NCBI GenBank assembly: GCA_013400975.1
Contig: WBMZ01008648.1
Span: forward strand, 62,001-126,000
DNA length: 64,000 nt
Direction: 5' to 3'
DNA from: Atrichornis clamosus
Taxonomy: Eukaryota > Chordata > Aves > Passeriformes > Menuridae
Every line of letters starts with the position of its first letter. Within the stretch, counting starts at the first letter, position 1. Under the pieces are notes generated by a model. It saw only the letters and a list, made by a program, of their open reading frames with translations. It was not told where the DNA came from and ran no database searches. Below are positions 24,637 to 36,652 of the stretch, in pieces. The position numbers were made by a program, and so were the translations under genes.

Positions 24637-26544
24637 ACTGATCCAAGTGATTCTGCAGGAAGCAAATTATAGCACACTCATATGAGCCTGGTCCATCAAG
24701 GTGCCTGAAGAGGGAAAGGTGCTGTGCTCTGGTAGGCAGGTCATTGTCACATAGCTGGGGACAGGGTCTCATAGCAGCACAACTACAGACAGAAGAGGAA
24801 ATCTCACCCTGGCTTAAGTCATAACAAACCTTCCTCACTCCTCTCTCTGTGTTGCCAGGGCTGGTTAGAGCAGAACTTGTGGAAGTGTCTCTCAGTCCGT
24901 GCACACAAAGTGTTTAGTGCTCATCCCACCCAGCACAGTACAATGGAAGCACAAACCCTAGAGACAAGAGAAATTTATACCATTTGAGAATAAATGGCAG
25001 AGTCTGACCAAAGGTCAGAGAGTGACATGGAAACCAGCCAGAATGAGAATTGATTATTTTGAGTAGGCAGCTCCATTTTCAAATGTTGCTCTATCAGGGT
25101 TGTTGTAGCCTTGGAGCCGCTCCTCCTAAACACACACAGTGAAGGTTGCTCTTGCAGAATGAGGGTGGAAAGGGAGTAATCAGTGCTCCCAGCAAACATA
25201 ACATGGTGCAAAAGAGAGGGAGGATTTGTCAGGCTTTAAAGTACCCCAAAATTGGCAGCAGTAACAAAAAAAGCCTTAAACTGATGGGCAAATATGGAAA
25301 GCAAACATATTTGCTCTGCTGAGCAGGGACAAATAACATCTGGACAATCTAAGAGAAAGATTTCACTTTTGCCTAATCCTCATGGCATTTCCAGCCCAAA
25401 GATTTCTGGGAATCTGGTGGAGTCCAAATCGCATGACATTTCTAGCCAGCTTTGCTGACCAAGGACTTTGGGATCAGCCCTGAACTTTGGACGATTAGTC
25501 AAAATGAAATGCTTTGGGCTTAGCTATTAACAGAGTGTCTGTCTGGAGCTCTGTGCTGTCAGTGGAGCACCAATCATCTCCATGAAAATCCAGGAAGCCT
25601 GATTAATGCCCTTGTCTGTAGTAGACTCAACCTAGAGCATCAGACCAAGGCCTGAGGTTTTTGTTCTGTGCTTTACCCTCTTTTAGGGTCAGCGGGGTTA
25701 GTGAAAGAAGCTACCAAATATAGAGTACCCTGAAACAGTGCTACAGAAGTACCTGTTGTCATCTGCTCTTCACCCTTGGTTTTACCAACTCCTGCCTCCT
25801 CTTTTCTTGCTCCACACCTTCAAGGTTGTTCCTTCCTCCCTTCTTCCCTTATTCCCAACTCCAAGGAGTGAAAGCTGTGGCTTCATTTTGTCTTCTTCCA
25901 GGTTTGAAATTGCAGCTCCTGCCTCCAGTTCCAGGGCCACCACTGGGGCTGGGCATGGTCCAGGCTGTTGCTAGCCAGAGCTGCTCCACTGTTCCTGTGG
26001 TAGGTTTTCCATCACCACAGGCTCTGTCCTGCTCTGACCTGCAGGACCTGGCTCATGCCTGCAGGACTTGGGCTCCACGGTGGGCAAAAGCAGCTGCAGC
26101 ACTGGAGCCTGACTGTCCTTGGAAGTGCTGTAGCCACAGGCAAACGGCTGCATTTTAGCAAATACCTACGGCTCAGGTAATCTTCCTCTGGACATCTTGG
26201 AGTCAGCTGTGCTTGTCTGGGCACCTGTCGCAGATCCACAGGAGAGGTCTCAGTGGGAGTTGCCAGAGTGAACAGGATTTAGGCTCGTAGCCTTCCGCAG
26301 GCTCTGGCGTACTTGGCACGGGGTCAAGGCTCTCGCAACAGCTGTGCCCCTTTGCTAATGGCTTGACAAATATGAGCATTTTTGCATTTGTCACCAAATC
26401 CCCAGGCCTGTCGCTTTCAAGTTTCTCAAGGCTTTAATTCCATGCCAGTATATTGGGCTGGGGGGAGAGAGGGAGAAGCAATGCTCCGCAGATGTCCAAG
26501 GCTGGAATATCCTGGGAAGCATTAATCCTCTGAAGACAAATATT

Positions 26545-26985
26545 CCGTGAAGAGAGGGATTTTAAATATGTGCCCCGTTTCTACAAACACTTTGAGCTGG
26601 CATAAGCCAGCTCTGCAACAACCTCTTTCAAAGGACAGTACACCATTCCCATTCCTTTGCCTTCTCCTTCCTGGCCCAGGACTGCTCCTTTCCCCGTGCT
26701 GGCACCAGCACACACATGATTGTGCAGTGAACCAGGCCAGGGAACTCTGCCAGCTTAAAACTAAACAATTTCCTTTTCCCCAGGTTAGTTTCAACCTGGA
26801 TGAGTTCCCTGATCTGGTTCATTGCGGGGCCACAAGAACACTTGTGCTGGCACAAGGTAGGGAGTAGCAGAGGGAGTGAAGAGGAATGTGGGCTGTGGGT
26901 GTGGGGAAGGAAGGGCCATTTCCTTCAGCAGCACTGCTGGTTTATGCTGGCTTAGAGACTTGGTGTATCGGTGGTGTTAATTGCT
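26545..26985. repeat. Long imperfect foldback (inverted-repeat) element
   Basis: The two halves are diverged reverse complements about a centre near 26775. The best-matched part is TGAACCAGGCCAGGGAACTC (26728-26747) against GAGTTCCCTGATCTGGTTCA (26802-26821), matching at 18 of 20 positions. Pairing continues inward (CAGCTTAAAACTAA with TTAGTTTCAACCTGG). It also continues outward: CCAGCACA near 26705 with TGTGCTGG near 26844, and GGCATAAGCCAGC near 26599 with GCTGGTTTATGCTGGC near 26936. Both strands therefore translate to similar peptides (NQARELCQLKT on plus, NQIRELIQVET on minus), a symmetry artefact rather than a gene. It looks like a decayed non-autonomous DNA transposon or foldback element. 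The ends are uncertain by tens of bases. Confidence 0.7.
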
Positions 26986-27354
26986 GAAAATTACGTGCTC
27001 CAAACTGTGTGTCACAGCTGAGAGATTTTCAGGACTAAAAGCCTCTCTCTCTTTTAAAATGGGACCTCATTTCTTAGGTTCTTATTAGATTAAAGTTTGG
27101 TGGGTCAGAGTCAAAATCGAGTCCCTAATGTTATTATGCCAAATAACTGTCAGCCCACCTAGGCATGATAAAAGGGGAGATGGAGGCACGGGGCAGAGAA
27201 AAACTGCTTCTAAAATTATACAGCAGATTAGGAGCAGAGGCATGATGACCTGGCATGTCTCCTTGCAGCTTGGTTCCCACCACTGGCTTCCCTGTCTCTG
27301 TAGGGCAAGGAGAAAACTGAGTCAGTTGGCTGCCACACTGCACTCAGTTCCCAT

Positions 27355-27490
27355 GTGCATTGATGGTGCACATTTATTATGTGTTTATTTAAATATCAAG
27401 GAGAATAAATCAGATGGATGGCAGCTTGCTGAATGATTTGTCAGAAGTTGTCTCATTTATCCTAATAAAATGTGAACTAATTCATTTATC
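27355..27490. promoter_or_regulatory. Candidate conserved non-coding element
   Basis: An AT-rich, low-repeat block with several TTTATT/AATAAA and homeobox-like words (for example TTTATTTAAATATC near 27385) and an intervening CAGATGGATGGCAGC E-box context near 27413. The style resembles developmental enhancers in gene deserts. This is compositional inference only. Confidence 0.28.
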
Positions 27491-28039
27491 TGAGTGAAGC
27501 TTTCTCTGGATTTACAGTGAAGTAGCTGAAAGCAGAATTGGCCCCACTGACTCTGCAGCAGCTTTAGCAAGGATTCTACTTCCAAATATTATTTGTGTTC
27601 TACTAAGTTCATCTGAGGCATCCATTAAGTTCTGGGGCACAATGCTGCATTTCATTTGTAGCTATAACTAACAAGAAGATATAAAAATCTGACCCATTAA
27701 TGGACATCAGCAAAAGCTCCCCGTTTTTGCTTCCCTGCAGTTCCAGTGAGCGAGGGACTCATTTCAGCCACGCTGGGCAGTGCCAAGCTCAGTGTGGCTG
27801 TTCTGGCTCTCCAAGCTTTTTTCTGACATGGAGACATGAGATGTTCATTATGCTTCTCAAGTATATAGTTCACACTGAATCAGCCCATAGGTTGAATTTT
27901 GAATGTGAGGTTCTTGTGCTTAACAAATTCCCCTTTTCAAGAAAAAAAACCCCTTAATTTTAGTTCCTTTCTTCCCCTTTTCTTTGGTTCCTTAGAATGT
28001 TATTGTTTTCAACCGAGAAGATAATTTAAAGTGAATCTT

Positions 28040-28420
28040 GACCATATTCCCACACCTTTTCCCACCTGAGGAGAGATGCACTTGAACTGATTTGCATATT
28101 TATTGAATATGTGCTCCTAGGATGGCCACGCTGTGATGCCGTGTCTCATTTACAGCATGATCCTGCTGGCTCTCCAGCTTGTTAAAAGAAAGACACTCTA
28201 AAAAGAAAACAAGTGCACTGTGGTGTATGTGAACTACAAACATAAAAGTGACTGAAGTATGGAGAGAAAGGGATAGATTGGCAGCCTGAAAATATAATAA
28301 GCCATTAAAGCATTTAAGGGAGGCCTGCTGATTTTGTTGTTTAATTACTTTTAGTGGTGAAGAATGTCGATAATTATTATTTTCAACCCTCTATGACATT
28401 TACATTTGTAAAAACTTCAG
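28040..28420. promoter_or_regulatory. Candidate enhancer with POU octamer and homeobox motifs
   Basis: It contains an exact octamer ATTTGCAT at 28090-28097, flanked by ATTTATTGA. Farther right is a TTTAATTACTTTTAG stretch near 28340 and a GATAATTATTATT stretch near 28369. The block is free of recognisable repeats. Octamer sites bind POU factors (Oct1/Oct2 in B cells), and the presumed neighbour EBF1 is a B-cell and neural regulator. The link is inference. Confidence 0.3.
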
Positions 28421-31400
28421 AGACTGGTGTTACTAAAACCTGCTGAGGCTACTCTTAAGGAGCTAAGATGAGGATTGCAGTGCTACCTTTTAGAAAAAGA
28501 ATGCATTTTATCCATCTGTGCTCCGCCTATTGGATATCCACAGCCTATAGTCAACTCTTCCAGCCTGAGCCAGTCAAAGCAATAGTCTGGTCACACATGT
28601 ACAACAGAGCCTGAGATGAGTAGTAGAAATGGCAATTCAAATTGTGAGTTTGTTGGAGTGCCTTTGGCATCTCTTATTTTAGGGGTAATCACTAATGAGA
28701 ATTAGGGTGGCCCTAGATTTGTGCACTGGTAGAGCTACTGTGATAGGGAAAGGTAAAAGCATTAGTAAACCCTGTGTTTCTAGGGGTTCTCTGTGATAAG
28801 TTCTTGTAATTTCACAACTCAACATTTCTACAGCCCTTTTTACCTAATAGAGATGACAAAAAAATTATGATTATAAAAAGAAAAGAGAAATTAGGGTCAT
28901 TTTAAAATGCCATGTGGTAATTTATCTGAAGGATCTCATCATTCCAGATTAATTTCCTATGCACTATAATAATATTGTTCTTATACCTGTCTTTGGTATT
29001 CAGATGGATATTACTGCTGAAATCTGAAAGTACTGGATTAAATGTTAGCACAAGTTATTAGAAACTATAAATTAGATCTCACTCTGATTATAATTCTTCA
29101 GAGATACATAAAATAATAATCTGGGGAAAGATCACATCTTGATTACAATATCAAATAAGATTAATTTGTAGCAACAGTGATACGCTGTTTTGTTTTAGTA
29201 TCAGATAAAATGTATATATTTAATGAAAATATGATAGCCAGGTGGTTTTTATACATACCACTGTAAGGTAGCTATTATCCCTTATTTATACTGGTACAGG
29301 TGAGAGTAGAACCTGATCCCAAATTCTGAAAGGCTTACTGTGTATCATCTCACAAAAATATTCTTGTGAAAAAATATAGCATTTGAAAACCTTCACTTCA
29401 ATGAGTTTGAAAAGATTCTTTTTGTTTCTTATACACCTCCACAAATACTATTTTTCAAAATTTTTTTACCAGAATGCTGGTGAAGACATTTTTCTTATTT
29501 TGGTTCCTCAACACCCAGATAATAAGTATTGTTGCAGAGACAAGAAGAGATTCTTTTTTTCTTTTACCAAAAAATGCTTAAAAATATTTTTAAAGGGCAT
29601 GAGATGTTTTGTGTTAAATATTGCCAATGCTGAAAGATGCTGAAGGTTTCATTTGAACAGTTTGGTGCAAGGTTCCCTCTTTCAACAAGTCTGTGTCTCA
29701 AACTTTGTTGTGTAATAAAACCAGCTGCCAACTATTTTGAAAAATAAACTGCCTAAGTTGGATTCATGTTAAGCAATCAGCTTTAGTCCTCTGGAGAAAG
29801 GGTGAGCAGCTTTGTTCCTCTTTGTTGAAGTCTGGGTTAACCTCCTTCATTTCTTTGGCTATAATAACTTGGTTTTATAGAGAGAGTCTTCCATGTGCTA
29901 AAAGCTCTTCTTGGACACAGGGCACTTCCCAGCTCCCAGGGCGGTTTGCTGTGTGTTTGGATACCTCTTTACCCAACCAACTCTGACCTTTATGAAGATT
30001 CTGAATACCATAGAAGTGCAGTTATCCTTGGAGAGCAGTTTCACAGTTACCTTGAAGTGACCTAAATCAGCACGACACCAACAGCACTGGTCTCGCTCTC
30101 CTGTCTCTGTCTGGAGACAGATCTTTTGGGAAAGTAAGCATCATCTGGGGCATGGTTTCACAACAGCCTAAGCTAGTCTGTGCTGGGACTGGCACAGCTT
30201 CTAGCTTTGCATTCCTTCCACACTCACTGTTGGCTCAGGGTTCACAAACTAATGACACTTTTCTTTTTGTAGTGTTAATTTTCTGCCACCTTTGTGACCT
30301 GAACCGGGTCATGCAGGAGGGAGTCCAAAGAGTGCCTTTTCCTGTGCCAAGGACGAAATGCAATGTGCACAGGAGTTCAATATCTGCTAGGATAGACCTT
30401 GACAAAGAGAGTATGAGACTGTCAGCCTGAGAAATATGTCTGATTCAGTCAGTGGGGCTACGACTTTCCTGTTTTGGTTATCCAATACATTTGCAAACAC
30501 ACTCGTATTTGCTTTTTTTTTTTGTTGTTTAAACACCTCTCTTTCTTCTCTGGGACAGGTCTGCTCCCTGTTCTGGCAGCTGACAATGCACTTCCTTCTG
30601 CCGAGAGTCCTCGCAGGCTCCCCAGGGTTGCCAGTACACAGAGAAGAGGGTTGCTAGAGGCACTTTCACGCCTACTAATGGAAGAGTCATCAAAACTGGT
30701 CTCTGGGGTAAATGGTTTCTCCTTGAAAGTGAAAAGAGTTAAATCGTGGTGGGTGCTTCCTGACATGAAATTCAGCCCATGAGAAAAGACTACTGGAAGG
30801 GAGGGAGTTGTCTTTTTTAAGGACTATACTCACCCTCTAAACACTCTATCCCCACCTGCTTCTTTCTGTCTTACAAAAATATGCAAAAGATGACAAGTGT
30901 CTTTTGCAAGACCTGCAGCTATTTACTACAGGATTTGTAGGGAAAAACAATACAGCCTCCCTGTTTCCCCTCCAAACCTGGGACTGTGAGACTATTGCTG
31001 CAGCAAAAGAATAACGCTCTTGCTGAAAGAGAAAAACTCCCTTGCATGGGAGTTACGGGCAGGACTTGGGTAACGGGCTAATACCCATCAACACATTTTT
31101 GATGTCACTGTGCTGTTCCCCTCTGTTTGAGCTGACAGCTGATGGCAGGACTTGGCTGCATCTGCCCTGCATGGAGAGGAGTTTGGATGTCAGATGCAGG
31201 GAGATGGAGCAAGCTTGAGCAGCCAGCCGTGAGCGGAGTGAAGCAGTGAGGAATGACTCTCTGCTCCAGGGCGTGAGGTGCCATTGCCAGCCTGACCTTT
31301 TGAATACAAAGCATTTGTCAGAAATCCAGAGAAAAACGAGCTTAACCAGTCAGGGTGGCTCTGCCTTTCTTTTAAGAGAAGCTCATGTATTTAAGCGGAC

Positions 31401-32319
31401 ACACCTACCCCCAGGCCTGACCCAGACATCGTGGGCAAGGATCTCTGATGATACTGGGGGGCCCCCCGTGTCCACTCCAGTTAGCAGGAGAAAGGAACTC
31501 AGACCCTTGTGTGGGCTCTTTGCTCATCCCAGCTGGGAGCACAGTAACTCCCAGGCTAGCCAGGGGAAATTGTAAAAGAGTGACATGATGTTAAAGGCAC
31601 CATGAGATGGGTGCAGGCAGCTCTACTGAGAGGTGTGTAAATCTTAGACATCCCATCCTGCACCTTGGAGTTTCAGTGCTCAGTGTCTGACACACAGCCA
31701 GCCTATCTCACAGGGTGTTTCCCAACACCTCTGTGACTCCTGAGCCACCACTCTCCAGCGCAGATCTCCCAAAGCCTCATGCCTGGAGCTCTGGACTCCC
31801 GTGACTGAACCCCCTCGTCATGCTCTCCCACAGGCAGCCCTGTGCACCAGGGCCTCGTGTCCTTGTAGGTTCTTAGCCTCACACCTTGGTGGTCATGGCA
31901 GGAAGATAAGGACCTGAATGGCAGCTCAAGGTCAGGAGAGGGGAGTGAAGTTTATGCACCCTAAAATCCCTGTCAGAGGCACTTTCCTGCAGCACAGCTG
32001 AGAGTTCTGTCCTCCACATCTGGAGATCTGATACACAACACACATCTTCCTATGTATGAGAGGTCACAGGCTGCTCTGGATGGCAGAATGAGTGGGATGA
32101 ACCCTCCTTACACTCCGCCATGCCAACTGTGCTTTTCCCACGAGCATTTCTTCCCTCCTTTATTAGATCTGCTTTAAGCTGCTGCAGAGCTGCGCCCTCA
32201 GTAACCTCCCAGGGAGACTTGGAAACATCCACAGGTTGCACGCCATGAAGTAACACATCAGCACATTCCAGAGTCACTTTTAACTCTGCTTTCCTCCCTA
32301 AGCCAATCATGCACGCAAA

Positions 32320-32548
32320 TCTTCTCTGCGGATTAAGGAAGGCAGAACTCCAACAGGGAAGGACCCCCCTCCCCGTTTCCTGCGCCCTTCTCCGGGAGCA
32401 GGCAGAATAATTTGCCATCCACGCCGCCCCTCGGGGCCCGCAGCGCTGCCAGGGAGCCGTCCGGGATGAAGAACCAGCGGGGTGAGGAGCCGGCGGGACA
32501 GGAGTCGGGCCCTGGCTGTCGCTCCGTGCTCGGCCCTGACATCTAGTG
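32320..32548. promoter_or_regulatory. Orphan CpG island in the gene desert
   Basis: About 220 bases with clearly raised GC and roughly 18-19 CpGs by eye (for example CCACGCCGCCCC, CTCGGGGCCCGCAGCGCTG, GAGCCGGCGGG, GTCGCTCCGTGCTCGG). This stands in an otherwise CpG-poor AT-leaning setting more than 20 kb upstream of CLINT1. It is not a CR1 fragment. Such islands often mark an unannotated promoter (lncRNA or alternative first exon) or a poised enhancer. The 70-88-codon open frames across it carry no recognisable domain. Confidence 0.6.
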
Positions 32549-33944
32549 GAACAATTTCTCTAAAGCATCTCAAACTGAGCAGGAAAGATCAGAGTTTACT
32601 TCCCTGCAAGGCTCAGTGGAGTCACCAGTTTGTCTGTACAGTGGTTTCTTTTATTGCACTTAATATTGCCAAAGGATTTGTTGCAGGAGAAAGGAGGAGG
32701 TCGCAGCATGAACAAGGAAAACACACTTTGAGTTGTAGTTTTTTCCTTTTCCTCCAAGTCTGAACTTCTTCTTGCTGCCAGGTGAATGGTCTTCTCGCTG
32801 CAGCAGTGACAAACATCAGTTTCACAGTTACTTCTTGATTAACACCATTAAATGAAAACCAACTGTGACACAATCCCAAGAGACCATAGGGTAAAACTGT
32901 CAGAGAGCTCATAATAAACCCTGTGAAAAATGCAAAATTGCTATGGGCTAAATTTTCCAGCCGGCTTCTCAGAACACAGCTGTGCCACTTGTAAGTAGGA
33001 CTGTTTGCACATGCGACCCTTGCTCTGTTTTCACAGGTGAGAAAGGAGCTCAGTGCACGGAAACATTTTGTGTATATAAACCAGATTTTTCAACTGCTCA
33101 GCTGGAAGTGATGCACATAATTGTCTCTCATAAGGAAGTGCATAAAAACCTCATTGCAGCTGAGAGGCCAAATGTGTTTTTTTGCTCTTGGAAAGTTGTT
33201 GAAGATTTGTGATGCACTTTGTGTAGGAGCTGAAAGAATTATGATGGTGGTGACAACACAGATGACCAGCTGTTGTTGAGGTGCAACAGGAATCTTTATT
33301 TGAAGATTTAGAGACTGTGCATTTGTGTTTCTTGATCATCAGCATAGACAAATTGAGTTTCCTATGACCAGACAGCCCTGCGAGGCCAGGTCCGAGACGT
33401 TCATGCCCTCCCACTTGTAAGTCAGACCTTGACAAAGGCCAAACCTCATTCCTTTAGCTCCTACTTGAGGACGGGGGCTTCCTAAAAGGGCACAGAGAGA
33501 GGAGCAGGAATGCCTTAAACGGCCCCAGGAATTTCCATCCCAAGGTTGGAGTACTCCTTAGGGATGTGCTTCAAAGAGCCTGGCCAAGTGACTGAAACCC
33601 TTGGTACGAGTTACTGCCCATCAGCTGACTCTACTTGTGAGGCACATCTTAGTTCACCTCCAGTGCCAACAGAGTTGATAACTGGGGCTGTGCTGATTGT
33701 TGGCAAATTACTAAACTGCTTTCAGTGCATGTCTGGACCTTACGAGTCTGATCTGAGACAGCTGAATTAGAATCAGAGCCAAAGCTTTTGTACTCTTTGA
33801 GTCTGCTACTTGATTGTCCATCAAATTCAGTGTGTCAGGGGAGAGGCAGTGTCAGAGAGCTCCTGCAGAACAGGGGCAGCTCTGCTGTTAATGTGCTGGG
33901 CAGTGCTGCTGTCTCAGGGCCAGGGCTTCTCCTGGTGGGTTTAT

Positions 33945-34185
33945 TTAGAATTTGCACAGTTTGATCACTGCACAAGTCTTAAACAAGGAATTAATTGAGA
34001 TTGTAATAAATGGTCACTGCATGCTAATTGAGTACCCACTTGATTATTTAAAGATATTATGTGAAGTTTGTGTAATTGGTTACATTGATATTAAATTAGC
34101 ATATAAAATCTCCTGCAACTCTCATATGATTTAATGAGGCTGTTATCGTGTGTGAATAAAACAGTGATTGATGAGTGAAAACCTC
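33945..34185. promoter_or_regulatory. Candidate conserved enhancer, homeobox-motif rich
   Basis: It has a dense series of TAAT-core words within 200 bases: GGAATTAATTGAG near 33989, CATGCTAATTGAG near 34019, TGATTATTTAAAG near 34041, TAAATTAGCAT near 34092 and GATTTAATGAGG near 34127. No simple repeat or CR1 signature is present. Low-GC, complex, TAAT-rich blocks like this are typical of deeply conserved non-coding elements. Conservation itself cannot be seen here. Confidence 0.35.
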
Positions 34186-35164
34186 TTTTCCGAGCACCAA
34201 GATTGTTTAATAAGGTCAGAAATATTTCTGACATGTACTGAGTTACTCATGTTATGCAGGTCGCTTTTTGACAACAGACTGACCCAGGTATATAATGAGG
34301 ACTTTGGGGCTGAAACGGATTCCTAACTAACCCAGCATGTGACTGGATTTGGACCTGCAGTCTCACAGCAGCTCATGAAAAAAGAGAGGTCACTACTCTG
34401 TCCTGGCTGAACTCCTGTCTTTTTAATTGTCAGGCACTGAAATGAACTGAGCTATATTTCAGGGTGCAAAAGAATAGAAAATATAAAAGGCAAATCAGTA
34501 ATTTGGAAAAGGAGCATTTGAAGCTTCTCCTCACATTACTCTAATCCTGATGCCACTTTCATCTGGCAGCTCAGAGCTGCCTCATGTGTGGTCTGTCTTG
34601 GGTGTGCTGAAAACCCAACATCAGCCCAGGGACAGCCCAGCCAAACCTCCTTTCCTCTGGCTATAACTCCTATCTCCTACTGTTCTGGCAACAGAAAAGT
34701 GCAGTGTCTGAGGAAAATCTCTGATGGCCATTGCAGGAATCGGTCTTGTGGTGCGTTGTACTGATTTGGGGCCAGAGTACGTGGATGAAATGCATTTGAG
34801 CAGAGCCACTGCAGCAGTGTGGGGGAGAGGGGACCTTACCCTGCAGTGAACCACCTTGCTGGGATGCACTGGGGCTCGCTGGCAGTTGGTGCAAGGAGCA
34901 GCCACATTGGCAGGAGCTGAGGGATGTTAGCAGGGGGTGTGCAGTCACTCGTGCTCCAGCGTTCCTGAGCTGATGGCAGGGTATTCAGCCGCATAAGATT
35001 AAAATATGGATCCTAGGATTTGATGTAACTGAGCCCTGCTCTGCCCGTGTGGAAAGCAGATGTTCTCAAGTTTCCAGGTGTTGAGAAATGCTGTGTCAAG
35101 CTCGTGGAAAAGCTTGCCAGGTAGTTTGAAGGTAGATAGTTTTCTCATCTCCTGGGCACACTCC

Positions 35165-35298
35165 CAAGCCAGTGTTCAATGCTGGATACAAGGCAGACAA
35201 ACATCTGTCAAGACTGATGCGGGCAGAGCTGCTCCTGCCTTGGGGCAGCCAGGTAGCCTAGGTGATCTTTTGAGATCCTTTCCAGCCCTTACCTGAGG
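35165..35298 (+). mobile_element. Old CR1-type LINE 3' fragment
   Basis: GGCAGACAAACATCTGTCAAGACTG is followed by CTCCTGCCTTGGGGCAGCC, CTAGGTGATCTTTTGAG and ATCCTTTCCAGCCCTTACC. This order matches the sense 3' end of an older CR1 subfamily (GACAAgCACCTGTCA...CTGCCTTGGGGCAG...GATGACCTC...GTCCCTTCCAGCCC). The weakly similar stretch back to about 35060 may belong to the same copy. It is heavily decayed. Confidence 0.75.
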
Positions 35299-36544
35299 CT
35301 GATTTCCTGGAGACACAGTACTTGTACAGCCTTTCTGCTTGTCTATCTTTCCCCCTCTTCTCCCAGAAATTTTGGAGCCAGTTGGCCAATTTTAAGCATG
35401 TGAAGAGTGAAGGAGCATAGATACCTGAGGTTGTGTGACTGTGCATGTCCATTATTCCTGAGAATCACACTACCTGTGCTCACTGTGGGAAGGAAGCAGA
35501 AGGTGTTCCCAGGTTGGTATTTTTGTTGCCACATGTTTCTGTTCCCTGGCCAGGGCTCTACAGCAAGATGGGAGTGCAGGATCCTGGTGTCTGTGTGTGA
35601 ACAGACTGCACAGGCCTTCCACTGGTCTGAAGATATAGGGACAAATTTTGAAAACAAGTTTCTTTGCATTCCTTCCAGAGGTCTGATTCCTTATCTCTTT
35701 CCCTCCTGTTCACTGGCTTGATTTTTGCATGCTTATCTCTTACATCCTCTTCCTGCCCAATAAAAAGCCATTTTTGGAGCCGGATGTGCTCATGTGCCTG
35801 ACTGCTGACCTCTGCAAAGCTTTTTAAAATATGCCTAACTGCAAGCACACATTTAACTGACTGTTGTTTGAGTCAGTATTCCTATTTATTTGCACTTATG
35901 ACAGAACCCTACAATATGGCAGACCTAACGAAGCTGGAAAGCAGGAGTCATGGGGTGGATAGTTTGTTTCTGATTGTGGGGGTTGTGAGGTAAGCCAGAT
36001 CATACCTCTCTGTGTCACAGAGTCTTCAGGCAGGTTCTTGTCTGGGACTTCTACCCCGGTCTGCTCAAACACGTAAGGTCAAATCATGAGCTGTGCTTTG
36101 GGTTATGCCAGAGTTCAATCCAGGGAGGAGCAAACTCAATTGTGTGTTGATTCTTCATCAAAAACTCTCCCTCAGTTTGCCACCACAGTTGTCCAGTCAG
36201 CGTCAGAGAAGTAATCCCAAAGTGTCTCAGCCGAGAGAACCACAGGGAATATCAGGCACAGGGTGATGGCCCAGAGCGCCGTGAGGGAGGACCCGATTTC
36301 CCTGGGTGCACATGCAGGGCCTGCAGGCAGGGCAGTAACGTGTCCCTGAGGGCAAACACCACCTTATTTCCCTGTCTGCTGGGGCACTGTGTATGGTGGC
36401 AGCCAACAGGCAAGCTGGAAACCACTTCCTGACAGGCAAAGCTGAGGGTGAAGCTAAAGCGAGCACCAGGACCAAGGTGGGACTCACTGAAAACACACTC
36501 CAGGCTGCGGGTGGTTCTTGCTGCAGAGAGAGAAAACAAAGAAG

Positions 36545-36652
36545 GTACAAAATGAGGTAGAAAGCCACAAAGTGGTGAAGCAGCTTGCTTAGGGTCACAC
36601 AACAGGATAGTGACAGAAGTTGAGCTGAGCTTTCTTGATGCCTGGTTTAGTG
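36545..36652 (-). repeat. MIR SINE remnant
   Basis: The plus strand reads AGCTTGCTTAGGGTCACACAACAGGATAGTGACAGAAG, the antisense of the MIR core (ACTTGCCCAAGGTCACACAGCTAGTAAGTGGCAGAG). It is preceded by an antisense TTTCCTCAT/GTAAAATG counterpart (AAAATGAGGTAGAAAG). This is an old, diverged copy. Confidence 0.75.

Larger units (their letters stand above)
22030..26540. other. Intergenic DNA, block 2
   Basis: Non-coding. It holds a long pyrimidine tract at 22.68-22.73 kb, a perfect 12-bp-arm hairpin followed by CAGCTG E-boxes at 24.44-24.49 kb, and a (TGGA)n run at 24.62 kb. From about 25.7 to 26.4 kb the sequence is somewhat GC-richer but not an island. No gene or interspersed repeat was recognised in the rest. 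Confidence 0.7.
26986..35160. other. Intergenic DNA, block 3
   Basis: Non-coding. It includes candidate conserved elements at about 27.36-27.49, 28.04-28.42 and 33.95-34.18 kb, a very AT-rich plain section at 28.6-29.7 kb, and an orphan CpG-rich island at 32.32-32.55 kb. A perfect GGGGGGCCCCCC palindrome sits at 31456-31467. No coding gene, RNA gene or CR1 copy was recognised. Confidence 0.7.

Noticed and set aside
26522..26867. Overlapping plus and minus open frames with similar peptides as a gene pair
   Set aside because: The similarity is produced by the inverted repeat at 26.5-27.0 kb. Neither frame has a recognisable domain.
31456..31467. GGGGGGCCCCCC palindrome
   Set aside because: A G-run next to a C-run in GC-leaning DNA, with no further symmetry or associated feature.
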